Below, piece by piece: positions 52,891 to 61,118 of a stretch of 64,000 bases of DNA. The notes beneath the pieces were generated by a model, which worked only from the letters and a program-made list of their open reading frames with translations, made no database searches and was not told the DNA's origin. The position numbers and the translations under genes are program-made. Source of the DNA: CAIUVD01 sp044338255. Its GTDB lineage: Bacteria; Planctomycetota; UBA11346. How positions within the stretch are numbered: the stretch's first letter is position 1; every line of letters starts with the position of its first letter. The stretch covers positions 23,208-87,207 of the forward strand of contig JBIILZ010000002.1 in assembly GCA_044338255.1 (NCBI GenBank), written 5' to 3'.

Positions 52891-53975
52891 ATGGCCACTG
52901 CACAAGAACCCCCAACTCCCGCCCAGGGCATGAAAGGCCCAGGCATCTTCCTCGCTCAATTCATGGGCGACGCAGTCCCCTTCAATTCCTGGGTCTCGAT
53001 CACCAAGTGGGCCGGCTCGCTGGGCTATAAAGGCGTGCAGGTGCCGTCCTGGGACGGCCGCGCCATGGACCTCGCCAAAGCCGCCACCTCGCAAACCTAT
53101 TGCGATGAATTGAAGGGTGTCGCCGCCGCCAACGGCGTCGCCATCACCGAATTGTCGACGCACTTGCAGGGCCAGCTGGTGGCAGTGCATCCGGCCTATG
53201 ACGAGCAGTTCGATGGCTTAGCCCCGGTCGCGGTGCGCGGCAATCCCAAGGCGCGCACCGCCTGGCGGTGGAGCAGGTCAAGCTCTGCCTGACCGCGTCC
53301 AAGAACCTCGGTCTGACCGCAATGCCGTCGTTCACCGGCGCGCTCTTGTGGCACACCATGTACCCCTGGCCACAGCGCCCGGCCGGCCTGGTCGAGGAAG
53401 GTTTTGCCGAACTCGCACGGCGCTGGACGCCGATCCTCGATCACGCCGAAACCTGTGGCGTCGATGTCGCCTGGGAAGTCCACCCTGGCGAAGACGTCCA
53501 TGATGGCGCCTCGCTGGAAATGATGCTCGCCGCCCTCAAGAGCCACCCGCGTGCGAACATCCTCTACGATCCTTCGCATCTCGTTCTGCAGGGCATGGAT
53601 TACAGCGCCTACATCGATCACTATCATGAACGTATCAAGTGCTTCCATGTGAAGGACGCGGAGTTCCGCCCGAATGGGCGAGTCGGCGCCTACGGTGGTT
53701 ATCAAAGCTGGAAGGATCGCGCCGGTCGTTTCCGCTCGCTGGGTGACGGCCAGACCGACTTCTCGCGCATCTTCTCACAGCTGACCCAGTACGGTTACGA
53801 AGGCTGGGCGGTGCTCGAATGGGAATGCTGCCTGAAGGATCCTGTGCAAGGCGCTCAGGAAGGGGCCCCCTTCATCGCCAAGCACCTCATCTCTCCTGCC
53901 GCCAAGGCTTTTGATGACTTCGCCGGCAGCGCCCCGGATCAGAAGCAGCTCCAACGCATACTTGGCATCTCTTAG
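52891..53975 (+). pseudogene. Sugar phosphate isomerase/epimerase interrupted by a one-base frameshift
   Basis: Two frames give one AP-endonuclease-2-like TIM barrel. Frame one (52891-53292) runs from MATAQEPPTPAQGMKGPG to VRGNPKARTAW. Frame two (from 53268) continues VEQVKLCLTASKNLGLTAMP to KQLQRILGIS. The join reads TGGCGGTGGAG where TGGGCGGTGGAG would give TAWAVEQVK, so one G is missing at about 53264-53267. Metal-ligand motifs WEVHPGEDVHDG, ILYDPSHLVL, CFHVKDAE and AVLEWEC are intact. It is either an inactivated gene or a sequencing error. It follows the Gfo/Idh/MocA gene by 15 bp. Confidence 0.88.
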
Positions 53976-54010
53976 TCAATCTTTCCTTCGTCCTCGTGGC
54001 CGTTTTTTTT

Positions 54011-54044
54011 AAACAGGTTTGGAAAACCAAACCTGTTTTATTTA
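54011..54044 (+). terminator. Rho-independent terminator after the sugar operon
   Basis: AAACAGGTTTGG, an AAAA loop and CCAAACCTGTTT, then TATTTATT. The perfect 12-bp stem ends the Gfo-isomerase operon 35 bp after its stop. Confidence 0.85.
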
Positions 54045-54350
54045 TTAATGTCCTGCAACCTTTGCACCACTAAGCACGAACGGCTCAATTATTCCGGTTT
54101 TTTTGTTGGTGTTTGATCGAGCGTACTCATACTTGTGTATAGTTGTCACGGGTTCAACTTGCCACCCAACAAAAGATTGGGTATAAATCTCCAACAAAAC
54201 GCACAGCCGCTGATCCTGACTAGCCCCTGATCCTAATCCGCCCCAGTTCCTGATTCGCCCCTGTTACTGATTCGCCCCTGTTCCTGATTCGCCCCTGATC
54301 CTAATCCGCCCTTGATGATGATGCTTCGATACCGCCGCTGAGGAAACGCC
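54045..54350. other. AT-rich intergenic region before the HU/IHF-like gene
   Basis: About 300 bp between the terminator and the DNA-binding protein gene. The first half is AT-rich, with promoter-like stretches (TTGTTGGTG, GTATAAAT near 54181-54188). The second half is the 17-bp tandem array at 54211-54312. No gene is seen. Confidence 0.45.
54211..54312. repeat. Six 17-bp tandem repeats upstream of the HU/IHF-like gene
   Basis: Six contiguous 17-bp units of the form TGTTCCTGATTCGCCCC or TGATCCTAATCCGCCCC (54211, 54228, 54245, 54262, 54279, 54296). The array ends 38 bp before the ATG at 54351, within the promoter or leader of that gene. Confidence 0.9.
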
Positions 54351-54698
54351 ATGACTGAACCCACTCCGACCACGACCCACGACGAACCGAATACCACCAT
54401 CACCAAGCGCGAGATCGCCGAGCGTATCGCCGATCGCCTTAATCTCGGGCAGATTCAGGCCTTATCGGTGATCCAGGCGTTTCTGGATGAGATCGTGGTT
54501 GAATTATCGGCCGGCAACCGCCTTGAATTCCGCGATTTCGGAGTTTTCGAAACGGTTACACGCAAAGCGCGTACGGCATTGAACCCCAAAACCTTGGAAA
54601 AGGTTCCCGTGCGCCGTCGGCGGGTCGTCAAATTCAAGGTCGGGCGGCTTTTAAAACAAAAGGTCGTCGATCTCCCACCAGATCCTCCTGCTGCCTAA
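54351..54698 (+). CDS. HU/IHF-family DNA-binding protein
   Basis: 115 residues. After an acidic or neutral N-terminal tail (about 18 residues, unusual for HU) comes TKREIAERIADRLNLGQIQA, then GNRLEFRDFGVFETVTRKAR, the HU/IHF core, with NPKTLEKVPVRRRRVVKFKV as the DNA-binding arm and final strand. It bends or compacts DNA. The RFGxF element reads RDFGVF, as in IHF and HU. It is a single gene with its own upstream region. Confidence 0.93.
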   Translation: MTEPTPTTTHDEPNTTITKREIAERIADRLNLGQIQALSVIQAFLDEIVVELSAGNRLEFRDFGVFETVTRKARTALNPKTLEKVPVRRRRVVKFKVGRLLKQKVVDLPPDPPAA

Positions 54699-54778
54699 GG
54701 AGATCGTCAACCCCACTCACGCATCAGGTGGTCGTGCTTCCCTCATGCACTCACGCCTGGTTCGGTAAGGACTCCTAA

Positions 54779-54796
54779 CTCGGAGTGGGCTCCGAG
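54779..54796 (+). other. Short stem-loop upstream of purD
   Basis: CTCGGAG, a TGGG loop and CTCCGAG at 54779-54796, about 70 bp before purD. There is no T-tract. It might be a leader structure or a weak terminator for the HU-like gene. Confidence 0.4.
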
Positions 54797-54864
54797 GTGG
54801 CCAGCTGTGAATCGTTTGCGCCCAGCGCCAGCTGACCACGATCCTGCGCCTCGGAGATGCACGC

Positions 54865-56166
54865 ATGAAGGTCCTGGTTATCGGTAATGGCGGTCGCGAA
54901 CACGCCCTGGCCTGGAAATTGAAGAACAGCCCGCGTGTCGAGCAGGTCTTCATCGCCCCCGGCAATCCCGGCATGGCGGCCCTCGGCACCCTGGTCCCCA
55001 TCGCGCCGACCGAAATCGACCAGATCGTCGCCTTCGCCGTCAAAACCGCCATCGATCTCACCGTCGTCGGACCGGAAGTACCCCTCTGCCTGGGTCTGAC
55101 CGACGCCTTGAAGGCCAAGGGGCTCAAGGTTTTCGGGCCGAGCCGGGCCGCCGCCAAGCTCGAAGGCTCGAAGGTCGAGATGAAGGAATTCCTGCGCCGG
55201 CACAACATTCCCACCGCTCAATTCAAGGTCTTCGGTAAATCCGTCGACGCCCTCGCCTATCTCGATGAAGTCGGCGCCCCGATCGTGGTCAAAGCCGATG
55301 GCCTAGCCGCCGGCAAGGGCGTGACCGTCGCCAAGACCGTTGAAGAAGCCAAGGACGCGGTCATCCGCATCATGGACAAACATGAATTCGGCAAGGAAGC
55401 CGGACGGCAGATCATCATCGAAGAAGTCCTCCGCGGCGAAGAAATCTCGGTTTTCGCCCTCTGCGATGGCCACAACGCCGTGCTCCTCGACTACGTCCAG
55501 GATCACAAGCAGATCCGCGATGGCGACGAAGGTCCGATGACCGGTGGCATGGGCACCTTCTCACCGGTCCCCGGCTTGATGAAACCCCGCGACGAGGACG
55601 AACTCGTGCGCCGCATCGTGGTCCCGACCATGAGCGGCCTGGTCAAGGAAGACCGGCCTTATGTCGGAGTTCTGTTCATCGGCCTGATGCTCGCTGACGG
55701 CGGGCCCAAGGTCCTGGAATACAACGTCCGCTTCGGCGACCCCGAATGCCAGGCGCTGATGCTGCGCCTGGGCAGCGATCTGGTCAATGTCCTGCTCGCC
55801 TGCGTCGACGGCACCCTCGATCAGCAGGAAGTCGCCTGGGATCCGCGCGTCAGCGTCTGCGTCACCCTCGCCAGTGGCGGGTATCCCGGGGCCTATGCCA
55901 CCGGCCTGCCCATCACCGGCATCGCCGAGGCGGAAAAGACCGGCGCCATCGTCTTCCACGCCGGTACCGCCGAAGACAAGAACAAGCGTCTGGTGACCGC
56001 CGGTGGACGCGTGCTGTCAGTGTGCGCGTATGGCAAGAACATCGATGAAGCGCGGACCAAGGCCTATGCCGCCTGCGACCTGATCCACTTCGAGGGCAAG
56101 CAGTGCCGCCGCGACATCGGCAAGCGTCGCGAAGCCCGCAAACCCCAAGGCGCCACGACCCCGTGA
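54865..56166 (+). CDS. purD: Phosphoribosylamine-glycine ligase
   Basis: 433 residues. MKVLVIGNGGREHALAWKLK is the PurD start, VVGPEVPLCLGLTDALKAKG follows, VVKADGLAAGKGVTVAKTVE is the ATP-grasp loop, and LEYNVRFGDPECQALMLRL is the metal site. DGDEGPMTGGMGTFSPVPGL is also signature. It ligates phosphoribosylamine with glycine in purine synthesis. The stop TGA is shared with the GTG start of the downstream phosphatase (GTGA). Confidence 0.96.
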   Translation: MKVLVIGNGGREHALAWKLKNSPRVEQVFIAPGNPGMAALGTLVPIAPTEIDQIVAFAVKTAIDLTVVGPEVPLCLGLTDALKAKGLKVFGPSRAAAKLEGSKVEMKEFLRRHNIPTAQFKVFGKSVDALAYLDEVGAPIVVKADGLAAGKGVTVAKTVEEAKDAVIRIMDKHEFGKEAGRQIIIEEVLRGEEISVFALCDGHNAVLLDYVQDHKQIRDGDEGPMTGGMGTFSPVPGLMKPRDEDELVRRIVVPTMSGLVKEDRPYVGVLFIGLMLADGGPKVLEYNVRFGDPECQALMLRLGSDLVNVLLACVDGTLDQQEVAWDPRVSVCVTLASGGYPGAYATGLPITGIAEAEKTGAIVFHAGTAEDKNKRLVTAGGRVLSVCAYGKNIDEARTKAYAACDLIHFEGKQCRRDIGKRREARKPQGATTP

Positions 56167-56630
56167 GCTCCGCTGCGGTATCCAGTCCGCGCCGCGTGCT
56201 CTGCGTCTGCAGCGGCAACACCTGTCGCAGCCCGATGCTCGAAACCCTGCTGCGGGCCGCACTCGTCAACGTCCAGCGCAGTGATGTCGAGGTCAGCAGC
56301 GCCGGTACCGGAGCCGCTATCGGCGAGCCGGCGAGCAGCGGTGCGCAACGCGCGATGCAGCGCCGCGGCCTGAGCCTGGCGCAACATCAGAGCCGCCCCC
56401 TGCGCACGCTCCAGCTCGGCCAATTCGAGCAGTTCTGGTGCATGACGCCGGCCCATGCCACGGTACTGCGGCACCTCGGCGTGCCCGACGCCGCCGTCCA
56501 CGTGGTCAACGCCGCCGGTGGTGGCGTCCCGGATCCCTTCGGTGGCGACGACGACGATTACGAGGCCTGCGCCACGGTTCTGGAACTTGCCGCCCGCGAG
56601 CTCACCGACATTTTTTCTGCACGGATGTAA
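56163..56630 (+). CDS. Low-molecular-weight protein tyrosine/arginine phosphatase
   Basis: 155 residues from GTG 56163, which overlaps the purD stop. The P-loop VLCVCSGNTCRSPMLETLL is CX5R (CSGNTCRS), the LMW-PTP catalytic site. The general-acid motif DPFGGDDDDY (family DPY/DP) is near residue 130. The N-terminal SSGNT-like loop with Thr is closer to YwlE arginine phosphatases than to eukaryotic LMW-PTPs, but that is a suggestion. Four bases separate it from the DUF4202 gene. Confidence 0.87.
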   Translation: MSSAAVSSPRRVLCVCSGNTCRSPMLETLLRAALVNVQRSDVEVSSAGTGAAIGEPASSGAQRAMQRRGLSLAQHQSRPLRTLQLGQFEQFWCMTPAHATVLRHLGVPDAAVHVVNAAGGGVPDPFGGDDDDYEACATVLELAARELTDIFSARM

Positions 56631-56633
56631 GAT

Positions 56634-57230
56634 ATGACCACCTCAGCCGTAGCCTTCGCAAAAGCACGACTCCTGATCGATGCCGCGCATGCCGGCGATC
56701 CGCAGGCGGTCAACAGCGCCCCGGCCGAACTGCTTTATGCCGACGCCATGGAGCACTGGCTCGAACGCCTGCATCCCGATACCAGCCCATTGCTGCGCTT
56801 GGCCGCCCGATGCCAGCACCTCGAGCGCTGGCTGGTGCCGCGTGACAGCTATCCCCTAGGCAAGGCCGGATACCTCACCTGGCGCAGGGGGCTCTACGTG
56901 CGCCAAGCCGAACGGGCGCAAGCCCTGCTCATCGAAGGTGGCGTCAGCGCCGAGGAAGCCGCCGAGGTCCGCACCTGGGTCTCGAAGACCGACCTCAACC
57001 GCAATCCCGGCTCGCAAGCCCTCGAAGACGCCGCCTGCCTAGTGTTCCTCGCCCAGGAGATCAGCAGCTTCGCCGCCACGCATGCCGATTATCCGGCCGA
57101 GAAATTCATCGACATCATCCGCAAGACCTGGCGCAAGATGAGCGAGCGGGGACATGAGCTGGCCTTGACCATCCCCCTGCCGCCGGCGATCGCGAATCTC
57201 GTCACGCAGGCTCTAACCCCCGCCAGCTGA
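56634..57230 (+). CDS. DUF4202 family protein
   Basis: 198 residues. The His-rich helical pattern LLYADAMEHWLERLHPD, ARCQHLERWLVPRDSYPLGK, AGYLTWRRGLYVRQAERAQA and VSKTDLNRNPGSQALEDAAC matches DUF4202. The conserved QHLxRW and RxLxxxQA residues resemble an HD-type or metal-binding helical bundle. Function is unestablished. The 3' end overlaps the convergent epimerase gene by 29 bp. Confidence 0.8.
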   Translation: MTTSAVAFAKARLLIDAAHAGDPQAVNSAPAELLYADAMEHWLERLHPDTSPLLRLAARCQHLERWLVPRDSYPLGKAGYLTWRRGLYVRQAERAQALLIEGGVSAEEAAEVRTWVSKTDLNRNPGSQALEDAACLVFLAQEISSFAATHADYPAEKFIDIIRKTWRKMSERGHELALTIPLPPAIANLVTQALTPAS

Positions 57231-58026
57231 AATCGGGAAGCAGTCGCCGCAAACGACCGGAGTCGATGCCGCGGCGCGGCACGTCGCTGCCATCCCCGCG
57301 CAGCCTGGCCGGCACCCCTGCCAACGCCGCCTGATGTTCGTAATAGGCGCGCACCGTCAGCTGCTGTGGGGCGGCGGCATTGAGGACACCACGCGCTTTC
57401 TCCGCGGCTTCATTGCCGCGCGATTTTCGCGCGGCGTCATTGCCGAGTAGAAAATGTTCGCACAGATCGGCGAGGTCGGCCTCGTGAAGGAATGAGAACG
57501 GGCGCTCGACGTCACCCTTGACCAGGACCTCGCCTCCGTTGGCTGCGCGCAGCCGTTCACGGGTGAAGGTTCGCGTCGGCCCGACCAGGGCCGTGGCGCG
57601 CAGGACCACAGCCTGGGCATGCTCGTCCAGGGCGACCTCGATGGCGCGCAAGGCGCTAGCTTCCGGGGTCTCGGCGAGCGCTCCGGCTTCATCGACCAGG
57701 GCCCCGGCAGCGTCGCCGTACAACGAGGTCGTACCGGTGTAGACGACCCGTGCCGTCGCGTAGCGCGTAGCGATCAGCTGCGCCATCGCCAGCAGGCCGT
57801 TGTCTCGGCCGCGACGAATCCCGGGGTTAGCGGCGAGCAGCACCGCGTCCATCGGCGGAAGGTCGGCATGCACACTGGACTGAGCGGCATCGCCGATGAG
57901 CAGCTGGACTCCGGCACTGACCGGCCCCGGCGTGCGCCGGATGCCCACCACCGTATGACCGGCCGCCAGCAACCGCTGGGCGACGAGGTCACCGATCACA
58001 CCGTAGCCGCAGATTAGGATTCGCAT
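57202..58026 (-). CDS. NAD-dependent epimerase/dehydratase-like protein
   Basis: 274 residues. ILICGYGVIGDLVAQRLLAA is an atypical GxGxxG Rossmann start, followed by VVYTGTTSLYGDAAGALVDE, similar to YeeZ-type extended SDRs. The usual YxxxK catalytic pair is not evident at its normal place. LRATALVGPTRTFTRERL and FSFLHEADLADLCEHFL are family-like. Substrate unknown. It is convergent and overlapping with DUF4202 and leads from about 58 bp beyond the HD-gene repeat. Confidence 0.8.
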   Translation of the reverse strand: MRILICGYGVIGDLVAQRLLAAGHTVVGIRRTPGPVSAGVQLLIGDAAQSSVHADLPPMDAVLLAANPGIRRGRDNGLLAMAQLIATRYATARVVYTGTTSLYGDAAGALVDEAGALAETPEASALRAIEVALDEHAQAVVLRATALVGPTRTFTRERLRAANGGEVLVKGDVERPFSFLHEADLADLCEHFLLGNDAARKSRGNEAAEKARGVLNAAAPQQLTVRAYYEHQAALAGVPARLRGDGSDVPRRGIDSGRLRRLLPDFSWRGLEPA

Positions 58027-58084
58027 GTCGCCATGCTCTCGGCAGCGGGCAATTTCGCCAGCCGCTTAGCAAAAATGGAGCTGA

Positions 58085-58122
58085 TTACCAGGAATGCAGT
58101 TGGTTACCAGGAATGCAGCTGG
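58085..58122. repeat. 19-bp tandem duplication at the HD-gene stop codon
   Basis: TTACCAGGAATGCAGTTGG (58085-58103) and TTACCAGGAATGCAGCTGG (58104-58122) are adjacent and differ at one base. On the coding strand the second copy encodes the last residues and stop TAA of the HD protein; the first copy repeats the stop downstream. Confidence 0.92.
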
Positions 58123-59423
58123 TCCATGACCGTTTTCGCCTGGTCGGCATCCTGGCGCAAAACGTAGGTATGACGCAGATCGATGGCGGTGTTGAAGGCG
58201 GTCAGCAGTGCCGAATGGCGGGTGACGTTTTCGACCAGGGGCCGCCCGAGCACGCGGCGCTCGCAGAGCAGCTGGGTACCCTCGGGATTGGCGGCCGAGG
58301 CCAGCTTGGTGAACACCTGCCGGGAATGACGGCGGAAGACCGCGCAGCCCGCCGCCTGCAGGCCCTCGAACAAGGTGTCGGACAGCAGATTCTCCTGGGT
58401 ATCAAGTCCCAGGCGTTCGCGCAGTACCAGCTTGGCGGGCTCGCGATCGAGGATCCGGCGGCTCCATTGCCCGCCGTTGACGCGCGCAGCATGCAAGGCG
58501 CTGATCAGGTGGTCATCGCGCAGCTCGACCAGATCCGCCAGGCCGCGCGCCAAGGGCAGCGTGACCTCGCCGGCAGCGATGGCGCGGTCGAGGTAGTACT
58601 CGAACGCCGGCGGCGTCTTGTGAAAATAGACCTGCAGGAACAGGTGGTAACGCGCCAGGAGCAAACCTTCGAGGGCGTGCACGCCATGCACATCCATGCC
58701 CAGCACCGGCTGGCCGTCGCTGCCGCGCACGATCTGCTCGCAGGCGATCAGGCGCTGGAGATCGTAGATGCCGTAGGTGACGCCGGCGAAATGCGAATCG
58801 CGCAGCAGATAATCGCAGCGATCGCTATCGATCTCGCCGCTAACCAGCGCCCGAAGGATGCCCACCACCGGGCCGAGCGCAGAAAACCGCCGGCTGCGGC
58901 GGATGCTCGGCGAAAGGATCGCGCACAGATCGCGGGCGAGGTCTTCATCGAGGACCCCTTCGGCGATCAGTCCGTGGATCACCGCCAGCGAGAAGTCTTC
59001 GTGGGTCGCTTGGCGCGCGCTCGGTTGCTGCCCCTTGCGGTACCAGTCGGCGGGCAGCCGCGCACATTCGACGGCGGGGAAAAATGCCTCAGCGGTGTGG
59101 CTGAACGGGGCGTGACCGACATCGTGCAGCAACCCGGCAAAACGCGCCAAGCGGTAAGCGTACTGCAGATCGGCGGCGGAGAATTCCGCGAGCTGCCGGG
59201 CCTCGACCAGGCGTTGAAAGCGCGCCCCGGCGAGGTGCATGACGCCCAGTGAATGCTGGAAGCGATCATGCACCGCCCCGGGATAGACCAGGCTGACGAA
59301 GCCCAGCTGGCGGATGTGCCGCAAGCGCTGGACCCACGGATGATCGACCACCTGGCGTTCGTCTTCGCTGATGATGATGGTGCGATGAATGGGATCACGG
59401 ATCTCGTAGGTGGCGGCACTCAT
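58104..59423 (-). CDS. HD-domain phosphohydrolase (YdhJ/dNTPase-like)
   Basis: About 439 residues from ATG 59423. It opens YEIRDPIHRTIIISEDERQV (family start), then RLRHIRQLGFVSLVYPGAVH, HDRFQHSLGVMHLAGARFQR (first His), LLHDVGHAPFSHTAEAF (HD) and SGEIDSDRCDYLLRDSHFAG (final Asp). All four HD ligands are present. Members hydrolyse nucleotides or act on RNA or DNA metabolism; the specific substrate is unknown. It ends in the 19-bp duplication. Confidence 0.9.
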   Translation of the reverse strand: MSAATYEIRDPIHRTIIISEDERQVVDHPWVQRLRHIRQLGFVSLVYPGAVHDRFQHSLGVMHLAGARFQRLVEARQLAEFSAADLQYAYRLARFAGLLHDVGHAPFSHTAEAFFPAVECARLPADWYRKGQQPSARQATHEDFSLAVIHGLIAEGVLDEDLARDLCAILSPSIRRSRRFSALGPVVGILRALVSGEIDSDRCDYLLRDSHFAGVTYGIYDLQRLIACEQIVRGSDGQPVLGMDVHGVHALEGLLLARYHLFLQVYFHKTPPAFEYYLDRAIAAGEVTLPLARGLADLVELRDDHLISALHAARVNGGQWSRRILDREPAKLVLRERLGLDTQENLLSDTLFEGLQAAGCAVFRRHSRQVFTKLASAANPEGTQLLCERRVLGRPLVENVTRHSALLTAFNTAIDLRHTYVLRQDADQAKTVMDQLHSW

Positions 59424-59438
59424 TAGGTCCAAATAAAC

Positions 59439-61118
59439 CTATTTTTTATCAGAAGTCAAGCGCACCAGCCACACCTCATCGACGGTGCCGGCGGGCAGGG
59501 ACATGCTCAGGCGACCTTCGCCATCGGCGGTCAGGCTCTGCACTGGCCCACGTTCGCCGGTGATCTGGCTGGCGGGAGTCAGCGCGTAGACGCGACCGGG
59601 CAGAAAACCGCCCAGGCGCACCGGCTGGGCGACCCCCAGCCCGTGGCGTGGCGTGCCTTTGATCAGCGCCTGATGCCAGGTGTCGCTGCGCACCTGCGGC
59701 CAGAGCAGGGCCTGGCGGGGCGAAGCCCAACCGAGGACGCGCAACGCGCCGCCTTCGTTGGGTGACAAGGGTGCCAACTCCGGATCGTTGATATCGAGCT
59801 CGGCGATGAGTTGGGCGAAGACCCCATAGACCGGCCACAGGTGGTGCGCGTCGAGGTACACATCCCACCACCAGTTCATCCCCCCACCGCAGCCGCCCAG
59901 CAAGAAACCCGCCCAGAGCTGTTGACGCAGCAGAATGCCCGTAGGATCGAGGTCATTGCCTGGGTTTTGCGCGGTCGAACCCTGGTAGCCGACTTCGCCC
60001 AGCAGCCACGGGCGGATCTCGCCATGGGCACCGGTCTGACTGGCCTGCAGCGCGGCGGGGATGAGCATGCCCACGCCATCACGGGTCGCGGCCTTCACGG
60101 CTTCGGTCTCTTCGATCCATTCGAGGACATAGCTGTGCAGTTGGACGATATCGATCGCCGGCGAGGCCATGGCTCTCGGCCAATCCCCGCCGCACCAGCT
60201 AACGGTGTGCAGGCGTTGATCGACATCGTATTCCTTGAGCTTGGCCATCGCCGCTTCGAGCCAGGGAATAGCGCGCTCGCGCACGGGCATCGCCAAGTCG
60301 GCTTCGTTAATCAGCTCAAAGGCTAGGATCGTGTCGTCCGCGCCCCAGCGCGCCAGGCAGTAGCGCAGTCGGCGCTCCCAGGCGGCTGGCGGTGGCACGC
60401 TGAAGAAATAATCCTGGCGGGCCACGACATTATCGCCGTAAGGGAACGGCACGCCTTGCAGTACGTCGTGATGATTATCGAGGACCAGGGTCACGCGCAC
60501 GCCGGCGGCGCGGGCGGCGGCTAGAACGCCATCCAGCTGCTCGGCACGCTCGAGGCGAAACGCATCCGGCTGGGCACTTTCCAGCCCCAGGCTCCAGGTC
60601 GCCATCCAGATGCGCGTGTGATTGCCGTGATGTGCGCGCAAGGTCGCAAACGACTTCTGGAAGCCCGCCAGCGGATCGCCATCGACCCAAGCGATATTGG
60701 GGCCCACGGGCACGAACGGCGTGCCATCGGCCCATGCCAGGAAGCGCCGATTGCGGGGATTGATCATCAACGGCCCGCGCGGGTTGCTGCCGATAGTGAC
60801 GGTGAACTGGCCCTCAAGCGCACTGGCGGCGCCACCCGGTTCGAGCAGCTTCCAACGATAGTTACCGGGCTGGCGAGCCACGTGACGGACCTGCAGCCGG
60901 GTGAGGGTCTGGAACGCCGGACGATAGGTGACCTGGCCGTTGGGAGCGGTGATCTTCAACTGCGGGGTACGGCTGACATCGGTGGTCGACCACGCCGCGG
61001 GCGTGGCAGTGAGGGTCCAGGTCAGCAGATCGCCGGTGGTCGCAGCGGTGAATTCGGGAGTGACCTCCACGGCTGGGAGCCCGGTCGCGATCAGGATCCA
61101 CATGAGCCAGCGCATCAT
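59439..61118 (-). CDS. Secreted glycoside-hydrolase-like protein with N-terminal DUF5060-type domain
   Basis: 559 residues with a signal peptide (about 1-18, ending GLPAVE). Residues 20-110 look like a DUF5060 immunoglobulin-like domain (YRPAFQTLTRLQVRHVARQP). From about 125 a TIM-barrel of GH clan-A type begins (FLAWADGTPFVPVGPNIAWV). ILAFELINEADLAMPV holds the probable acid/base Glu (NEA), and RPWLLGEVGYQGSTA the nucleophile Glu. Such proteins cleave beta-linked polysaccharides. It follows the GT4 gene in the same direction with ATGA-type contact at 61115-61118. Confidence 0.8.
   Translation of the reverse strand: MMRWLMWILIATGLPAVEVTPEFTAATTGDLLTWTLTATPAAWSTTDVSRTPQLKITAPNGQVTYRPAFQTLTRLQVRHVARQPGNYRWKLLEPGGAASALEGQFTVTIGSNPRGPLMINPRNRRFLAWADGTPFVPVGPNIAWVDGDPLAGFQKSFATLRAHHGNHTRIWMATWSLGLESAQPDAFRLERAEQLDGVLAAARAAGVRVTLVLDNHHDVLQGVPFPYGDNVVARQDYFFSVPPPAAWERRLRYCLARWGADDTILAFELINEADLAMPVRERAIPWLEAAMAKLKEYDVDQRLHTVSWCGGDWPRAMASPAIDIVQLHSYVLEWIEETEAVKAATRDGVGMLIPAALQASQTGAHGEIRPWLLGEVGYQGSTAQNPGNDLDPTGILLRQQLWAGFLLGGCGGGMNWWWDVYLDAHHLWPVYGVFAQLIAELDINDPELAPLSPNEGGALRVLGWASPRQALLWPQVRSDTWHQALIKGTPRHGLGVAQPVRLGGFLPGRVYALTPASQITGERGPVQSLTADGEGRLSMSLPAGTVDEVWLVRLTSDKK

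Noticed and set aside
54211..54312. CRISPR-like array of short repeats
   Set aside because: Units are contiguous at 17 bp without spacers, and no cas gene is present in the window.
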